From Rosenbergiella australiborealis (GTDB lineage: Bacteria > Pseudomonadota > Gammaproteobacteria > Enterobacterales > Enterobacteriaceae), in assembly GCF_018494035.1 (NCBI RefSeq), contig NZ_JABBFO010000003.1:1-64000 (forward strand): 64,000 nucleotides of DNA, written 5' to 3'. The position numbers were made by a program, and so were the translations under genes. Below the pieces are notes generated by a model. That model did not search any database and had not been told where the DNA came from. It saw only the letters and a list, made by a program, of their open reading frames with translations. Below are positions 59,234-64,000 of the stretch, one piece after another; position 1 is the first letter of the stretch; each line of letters opens with the position of its first letter.

Positions 59234-61033
59234 ATGACAGATATCAATACACAACAGCAAAATACCGCTGCTTGGCAGACCCAAGACCACTTAGATGATC
59301 CAGTGGTGACTGAGCTGTACAATCGTTTTGGGCCTGATGCTTTAACGGTACAACCGACACGTACAGGTATTCCTGTTGTGTGGGTACGCCGCGAACAATT
59401 ATTAGAAGTGGTGAGTTTTTTACGACAGGTTCCAAAACCTTATGTCATGCTTTATGACTTACATGGTGTCGATGAGCGGTTAAGAACCCATCGACATGCT
59501 CTTCCTGAAGCAGATTTCTCAGTTTTCTATCACTTTATTTCGATTGAACGCAACCGCGATATTATGCTGAAAGTGGCATTAGTCGAACGCGATCTCAATC
59601 TGCCGACACTGACAAAAATATTCCCAAACGCTAACTGGTACGAACGTGAAACCTGGGAAATGTTTGGTATTACCTTTCAAGGTCATCCCCATTTAACACG
59701 TATCATGATGCCTGATACATGGACCGGACACCCCTTACGGAAAGATTACCCTGCGCGTGCCACCGAATTCGATCCTTTTATGCTAACGAAAGCGAAAGAG
59801 GATATGGAGATGGAAGCTTTAACCTTCGATCCTGAAAAATGGGGGATGAAGCGCGGAACGGCCAACGAAGATTTCATGTTCTTAAACCTAGGCCCCAACC
59901 ACCCCTCAGCGCACGGTGCTTTTCGGATTATCTTGCAGCTTGATGGTGAAGAAATCGTCGATTGTGTGCCCGATATTGGCTATCACCATCGTGGCGCTGA
60001 AAAAATGGGTGAGCGCCAATCATGGCACAGCTACATTCCTTACACCGACCGTATCGAATACCTAGGCGGTTGTGTAAATGAAATGCCGTATGTCTTAGCG
60101 GTGGAGAAACTGGCGGGGATTACGGTACCTGAAAAAGTCGATGTAATTCGCGTTATGCTTTCTGAATTATTTCGGATTAATAGTCACTTACTTTACATCT
60201 CGACCTTTATTCAAGATGTCGGGGCAATGACTCCGGTATTCTTTGCCTTTACTGATCGCCAGAAAATTTATGATGTGGTGGAAGCAATCACCGGCTTTCG
60301 GATGCACCCTGCATGGTTCCGTATTGGCGGAGTTGCCCATGATCTTCCTAAAGGTTGGGAGCGCTTGCTGCGTGAATTTTTGGATTGGATGCCTAAGCGG
60401 CTTAAAGAGTATGACAAAGCGGCACTGCGCAACTCGGTATTAATTGGACGCTCGAAAGGTGTTGCTGCTTATAACCAAGAAGAGGCATTACGTTGGGGAA
60501 CGACTGGCGCAGGCCTTCGTGCGACGGGGCTTGATTTTGACGTCCGTAAGTGGCGACCTTACTCTGGCTACCAGAATTTTGACTTTGAAATTCCGGTGGG
60601 TGATGGAGTAAGTGATGCATACAGCCGCGTTCAGTTGAAGATGCAGGAAATGTGGCAGTCATTACGGATTCTTGAGCAGTGTTTACACAACATGCCTGAA
60701 GGACCATTTAAAGCCGACCATCCATTGACGACACCGCCGCCGAAAGAGCGCACTCTCCAACATATCGAAACCTTAATCACCCACTTCTTACAAGTATCGT
60801 GGGGGCCGGTAATGCCTGCCAACGAGTCGTTCCAAATGATCGAGGCGACCAAAGGTATCAATAGTTACTACTTAACCAGCGATGGCTCAACCATGAGTTA
60901 TCGCACTCGGGTACGTACGCCTAGTTTCCCTCATCTGCAACAGATCCCGTCGGTGATCAATGGCAGTTTGGTCTCAGACTTAATCGTCTATCTAGGCAGT
61001 ATTGATTTTGTTATGTCAGATGTGGACCGCTAA
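59234..61033 (+). CDS. nuoC: NuoCD, fused complex I subunits C and D
   Basis: 599 residues. The C part is roughly 1-190 ([49 protein letters not shown]); the D part follows ([26 protein letters not shown]). The fusion is the enterobacterial form. Forms the quinone-binding interface with NuoB. 101 bases after nuoB, then 2 bases before nuoE. Confidence 0.96.
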   Translation: MTDINTQQQNTAAWQTQDHLDDPVVTELYNRFGPDALTVQPTRTGIPVVWVRREQLLEVVSFLRQVPKPYVMLYDLHGVDERLRTHRHALPEADFSVFYHFISIERNRDIMLKVALVERDLNLPTLTKIFPNANWYERETWEMFGITFQGHPHLTRIMMPDTWTGHPLRKDYPARATEFDPFMLTKAKEDMEMEALTFDPEKWGMKRGTANEDFMFLNLGPNHPSAHGAFRIILQLDGEEIVDCVPDIGYHHRGAEKMGERQSWHSYIPYTDRIEYLGGCVNEMPYVLAVEKLAGITVPEKVDVIRVMLSELFRINSHLLYISTFIQDVGAMTPVFFAFTDRQKIYDVVEAITGFRMHPAWFRIGGVAHDLPKGWERLLREFLDWMPKRLKEYDKAALRNSVLIGRSKGVAAYNQEEALRWGTTGAGLRATGLDFDVRKWRPYSGYQNFDFEIPVGDGVSDAYSRVQLKMQEMWQSLRILEQCLHNMPEGPFKADHPLTTPPPKERTLQHIETLITHFLQVSWGPVMPANESFQMIEATKGINSYYLTSDGSTMSYRTRVRTPSFPHLQQIPSVINGSLVSDLIVYLGSIDFVMSDVDR

Positions 61034-61035
61034 TA

Positions 61036-61551
61036 ATGAACGATCAAACTATCTCAATTAAAACGATCGACACGCAATCGCAATTTACGCTGAGTGAGTC
61101 CGAGCACCAAGCGATTGAGCATGAAAAGCACCATTATGAAGATCCGCGTGCTGCCTCAATTGAAGCATTGAAAATAGTACAAAAGCAGCGTGGTTGGGTT
61201 CCTGATGGGGCTATTGATGCGATTGCAGAGGTGCTGGGTATTCCAGCCAGTGATGTTGAAGGCGTGGCGACGTTCTATAGTCAAATCTATCGTCAGCCTG
61301 TTGGGCGTCATGTTATTCGCTACTGTGACAGTGTGGTCTGCCATATTACCGGTTACCAAGGGATTCAGGCCGCGCTGGAAGAGGCGTTACAGATTAAGCC
61401 TGGCCAAACTACCGCTGACGGTCGTTTCACGTTACTGCCAACGTGTTGCTTAGGTAACTGCGATAAAGGCCCAACCATGATGGTGGGTGATAACACGCAT
61501 GTGCATTTGACCCCCGAGTCCATCGCCTCGCTGCTGGAGCAATACTCATGA
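61036..61551 (+). CDS. nuoE: NuoE, complex I 2Fe-2S subunit
   Basis: 171 residues; N1a-ligating cysteines in [17 protein letters not shown] and [15 protein letters not shown]. Part of the NADH-oxidising module with NuoF and NuoG. Overlaps nuoF by four bases. Confidence 0.96.
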   Translation: MNDQTISIKTIDTQSQFTLSESEHQAIEHEKHHYEDPRAASIEALKIVQKQRGWVPDGAIDAIAEVLGIPASDVEGVATFYSQIYRQPVGRHVIRYCDSVVCHITGYQGIQAALEEALQIKPGQTTADGRFTLLPTCCLGNCDKGPTMMVGDNTHVHLTPESIASLLEQYS

Positions 61552-62894
61552 GCATCAAAACGATTATCCGTACAGCAGAAACGCATCCACTAACTTGGCG
61601 TTTACGTGATGACAAACAGCCAGTCTGGTTCGATGAGTACTGTTCAAAAAATGGCTATGCGGGAGCGCGTAAAGCATTGGGCAGCATGGCGCCTGATGAG
61701 ATCGTTGCACAAGTCAAAGACTCAGGCCTAAAAGGGCGGGGTGGGGCTGGGTTCTCCACTGGCTTGAAATGGAGCTTAATGCCGAAAGATGAGTCGATGA
61801 ATATCCGTTATCTGCTCTGTAATGCGGATGAGATGGAGCCGGGGACTTATAAAGATCGCCTCCTGATGGAACAGATGCCCCATCAACTGGTGGAAGGCAT
61901 GCTGATTAGCGCTTTCGCCTTGAAAGCCTACCGTGGCTATATTTTCCTACGTGGCGAGTACGTGGAAGCGGCAGAAAATCTACGTCGTGCGATTGAAGAA
62001 GCCAAACAAGCCGGGTTATTGGGTGAAAATATTCTCGGGACAGGCTTTAACTTTGAACTTTTTGTACATACCGGTGCAGGACGTTATATCTGTGGTGAGG
62101 AAACCGCCCTGATTAACTCCTTGGAAGGCCGTCGTGCCAATCCGCGTTCTAAACCGCCATTCCCTGCTAGTGCTGGTGTATGGGGGAAACCAACGTGTGT
62201 TAACAACGTCGAGACGCTCTCTAATGTGCCTGCAATCTTAGCTAATGGTGTTGAGTGGTATAAGGGGCTTTCTAAGAGCGATGATGCCGGAACCAAAATG
62301 ATGGGCTTCTCAGGACGCGTGAAAAATCCCGGTTTGTGGGAACTGCCTTTTGGGATTACCGCACGCGAAATCTTAGAGGATTATGCTGGTGGCATGCGCG
62401 ATGGGCTGAAGTTTAAAGCCTGGCAACCGGGTGGTGCGGGCACGGATTTTTTAACGGAAAGTCACTTAGATTTACCTATGGAGTTTGCAAGCATCGGTAA
62501 AGCAGGGAGCCGTTTGGGGACCGCCTTAGCAATGGCCGTCGACCATGAAATTAATATGGTCTCCTTAGTGCGTAATCTGGAAGAGTTTTTCGCGCGCGAG
62601 TCTTGCGGCTGGTGTACACCTTGTCGTGATGGATTGCCTTGGAGTGTAAAAATTCTCCGTGCATTGGAGCAGCGTAAAGGTCAACCCGGTGATATCGAAA
62701 CGCTCGAACAACTTTGTCGGCAACTGGGACCGGGTAAAACTTTCTGCGCCCACGCGCCAGGGGCTGTTGAACCGCTACAAAGTGCAATTAAATATTTCCG
62801 TGAGGAATTTGAAGCCGGTATTGCGCCACAGGTGTTTGGTAATGCCCGTGCTATTAGTGGAATACAGCCGAACTTATTAAAGAGTCGTTGGTAA
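61548..62894 (+). CDS. nuoF: NuoF, complex I NADH- and FMN-binding subunit
   Basis: 448 residues with [17 protein letters not shown] (NADH/FMN site), [19 protein letters not shown], and the N3 cluster motif [12 protein letters not shown] plus a later Cys in [24 protein letters not shown] enters complex I here. Confidence 0.97.
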   Translation: MSIKTIIRTAETHPLTWRLRDDKQPVWFDEYCSKNGYAGARKALGSMAPDEIVAQVKDSGLKGRGGAGFSTGLKWSLMPKDESMNIRYLLCNADEMEPGTYKDRLLMEQMPHQLVEGMLISAFALKAYRGYIFLRGEYVEAAENLRRAIEEAKQAGLLGENILGTGFNFELFVHTGAGRYICGEETALINSLEGRRANPRSKPPFPASAGVWGKPTCVNNVETLSNVPAILANGVEWYKGLSKSDDAGTKMMGFSGRVKNPGLWELPFGITAREILEDYAGGMRDGLKFKAWQPGGAGTDFLTESHLDLPMEFASIGKAGSRLGTALAMAVDHEINMVSLVRNLEEFFARESCGWCTPCRDGLPWSVKILRALEQRKGQPGDIETLEQLCRQLGPGKTFCAHAPGAVEPLQSAIKYFREEFEAGIAPQVFGNARAISGIQPNLLKSRW

Positions 62895-62985
62895 TTCGTT
62901 CGCCTTAGGGTGAAACGGACACACAAAAATAAGTATTAATGTTTAACGCTCGCGTCGAACCGAGCCTTACTTGAGCATGTTGACT

Positions 62986-64000
62986 ATGGCTACAATTCAT
63001 GTAGACGGAAAAGAGTATCAGGTGAATGGGGCAGAGAACTTGCTACAAGCTTGTCTCTCCATGGGCCTTGATATTCCCTATTTTTGCTGGCATCCGGCGC
63101 TAGGGAGTGTTGGGGCATGTCGTCAATGCGCGGTTAAGCAATATCAAAATGCAGAAGATACCCGTGGTCGTTTGGTAATGTCTTGCATGACACCGGCTGC
63201 CGACGGGACCTTTATTTCGATTGATGATGCCGAAGCGCGTGAATTTCGCGAAAGCGTGGTGGAGTGGTTGATGACTAACCATCCCCATGACTGCCCCGTG
63301 TGTGAAGAGGGCGGTAACTGCCATCTTCAAGATATGACGGTGATGACCGGCCACGCCTTCCGTCGTTATCGCTTTACTAAGCGTACTCACCAAAACCAAG
63401 ATCTCGGTCCCTTTATCTCCCATGAGATGAACCGCTGTATCGCTTGTTATCGCTGCGTACGTTACTACAAAGATTATGCCGGTGGCACTGACCTTGGTGT
63501 ATACGGTGCTCACGATAATGTTTACTTTGGTCGCACCGAGTCAGGAACATTAGAAAGCGAGTTTTCGGGTAACCTCGTCGAAGTCTGCCCAACGGGTGTA
63601 TTCACCGATAAAACGCACTCCGAGCGCTATAACCGTAAATGGGATATGCAGTATGCCCCAAGCATCTGCCAGCAGTGCAGCATTGGCTGTAATACCAGTC
63701 CCGGTGAGCGTTATGGTGAACTCCGTCGTATTGAAAACCGTTTCAACGGTAGCGTAAACCACTATTTCCTCTGCGATCGTGGACGGTTTGGTTATGGCTA
63801 TGTGAATCGTGACGATCGTCCTCGTCATCCGCAGCAACGTCATGGCGATAATTGGGTAACGCTTAATGCTGAGCAAGCGATCACTGTTAGCGCTGATTTG
63901 TTACGCCAAGCTAAACGTGTCATCGGTATTGGCTCAGGGCGTGCGAGTATCGAAAGTAATTTTGCCCTACAGCAATTGGTTGGCCAAGAAAACTTCTCTA
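62986..64000 (+). CDS. nuoG: NuoG, complex I iron-sulfur subunit, N-terminal part, runs off the right edge
   Basis: About 338 residues are visible from ATG 62986 ([20 protein letters not shown]); an ATG at 62977 adds three residues and cannot be excluded. 2Fe-2S cysteines ([20 protein letters not shown]), the N5/N4 cluster cysteines ([43 protein letters not shown]) and the molybdopterin-like N7 cysteines ([12 protein letters not shown]) are all present. Nothing is broken in the visible part. Confidence 0.96.
   Translation, partial: MATIHVDGKEYQVNGAENLLQACLSMGLDIPYFCWHPALGSVGACRQCAVKQYQNAEDTRGRLVMSCMTPAADGTFISIDDAEAREFRESVVEWLMTNHPHDCPVCEEGGNCHLQDMTVMTGHAFRRYRFTKRTHQNQDLGPFISHEMNRCIACYRCVRYYKDYAGGTDLGVYGAHDNVYFGRTESGTLESEFSGNLVEVCPTGVFTDKTHSERYNRKWDMQYAPSICQQCSIGCNTSPGERYGELRRIENRFNGSVNHYFLCDRGRFGYGYVNRDDRPRHPQQRHGDNWVTLNAEQAITVSADLLRQAKRVIGIGSGRASIESNFALQQLVGQENFS

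Noticed and set aside
1-64000. CRISPR array, tRNA, rRNA or intact IS element
   Set aside because: No repeat-spacer pattern, cloverleaf-like sequence or transposase could be seen on either strand.

Overview
The window is a chromosomal segment of a gammaproteobacterium of the order Enterobacterales. About 50 kb (13.9-64 kb) carries genes in nearly the order seen around 50-53 min of the E. coli K-12 map (mlaA, sixA, smrB-prmB-aroC-mepA, mnmC/fabB, flk/pdxB-usg-truA-dedA-accD-folC-dedD-cvpA-purF-ubiX, hisJQMP, ackA-pta, alaA, lrhA, nuo). The proteins are clear E. coli homologues but diverged, the base composition is moderate to AT-leaning, and several E. coli genes are missing locally. That pattern, with a type VI secretion cluster of the kind common in Erwinia and Pantoea, suggests an Erwiniaceae-like plant-, flower- or insect-associated genus. 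The genus itself is inference.

Region 1 (1-10.04 kb, minus strand) is part of a T6SS operon read tssB, tssC, tssK, tssL, an OmpA-domain gene, hcp, clpV/tssH, a small HExxH protein and vgrG, which runs off the left edge. It is visibly richer in G+C than the rest. Two sheath-cycle genes are broken. clpV has a 32-bp unit present three times in tandem, and any second copy stops the reading frame. tssC has a single-base frameshift. The HExxH protein beside vgrG also looks shortened.

Region 2 (10.04-13.9 kb) is AT-rich and accessory-like: a perfect FNR-type box beside a G9 run upstream of tssB, a small lipoprotein, a terminator resembling an IS3-family end, a stand-alone FlbD/SwrD-like 62-residue protein, and a BLUF-EAL blue-light protein with a degenerate EAL domain.

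Region 3 (13.9-20.8 kb) is a complete cytochrome c maturation operon, ccmABCDEFG plus separate ccmH and ccmI (fused in E. coli). Region 4 (20.8-35.2 kb) holds mlaA, sixA, smrB, prmB, aroC, mepA, yfcA, epmC, yfcL, mnmC, fabB, yfcJ, a MocR regulator divergent from a rhodanese gene, and flk. Region 5 (35.4-45.2 kb) runs from pdxB to ubiX, with a PurR box before cvpA-purF. Region 6 (45.3-49 kb) is one histidine/basic amino-acid ABC transporter (hisJQMP) preceded by a sigma-54 promoter and an NtrC-like site, then yfcD. Region 7 (49-57.5 kb) holds ackA-pta, yfbV, hxpA, yfbR, alaA and lrhA. Region 8 (58-64 kb) is the start of the nuo complex I operon (nuoA, B, CD, E, F, partial G).

The points most worth a second look are the tandem-repeat interruption of clpV with the tssC frameshift, the FlbD-like protein, the MocR direct-repeat operator candidate, the Asp-to-Glu change in the HD motif of YfbR, and the sigma-54/NtrC control region of hisJ. 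I saw no CRISPR array, tRNA, rRNA or intact insertion sequence.
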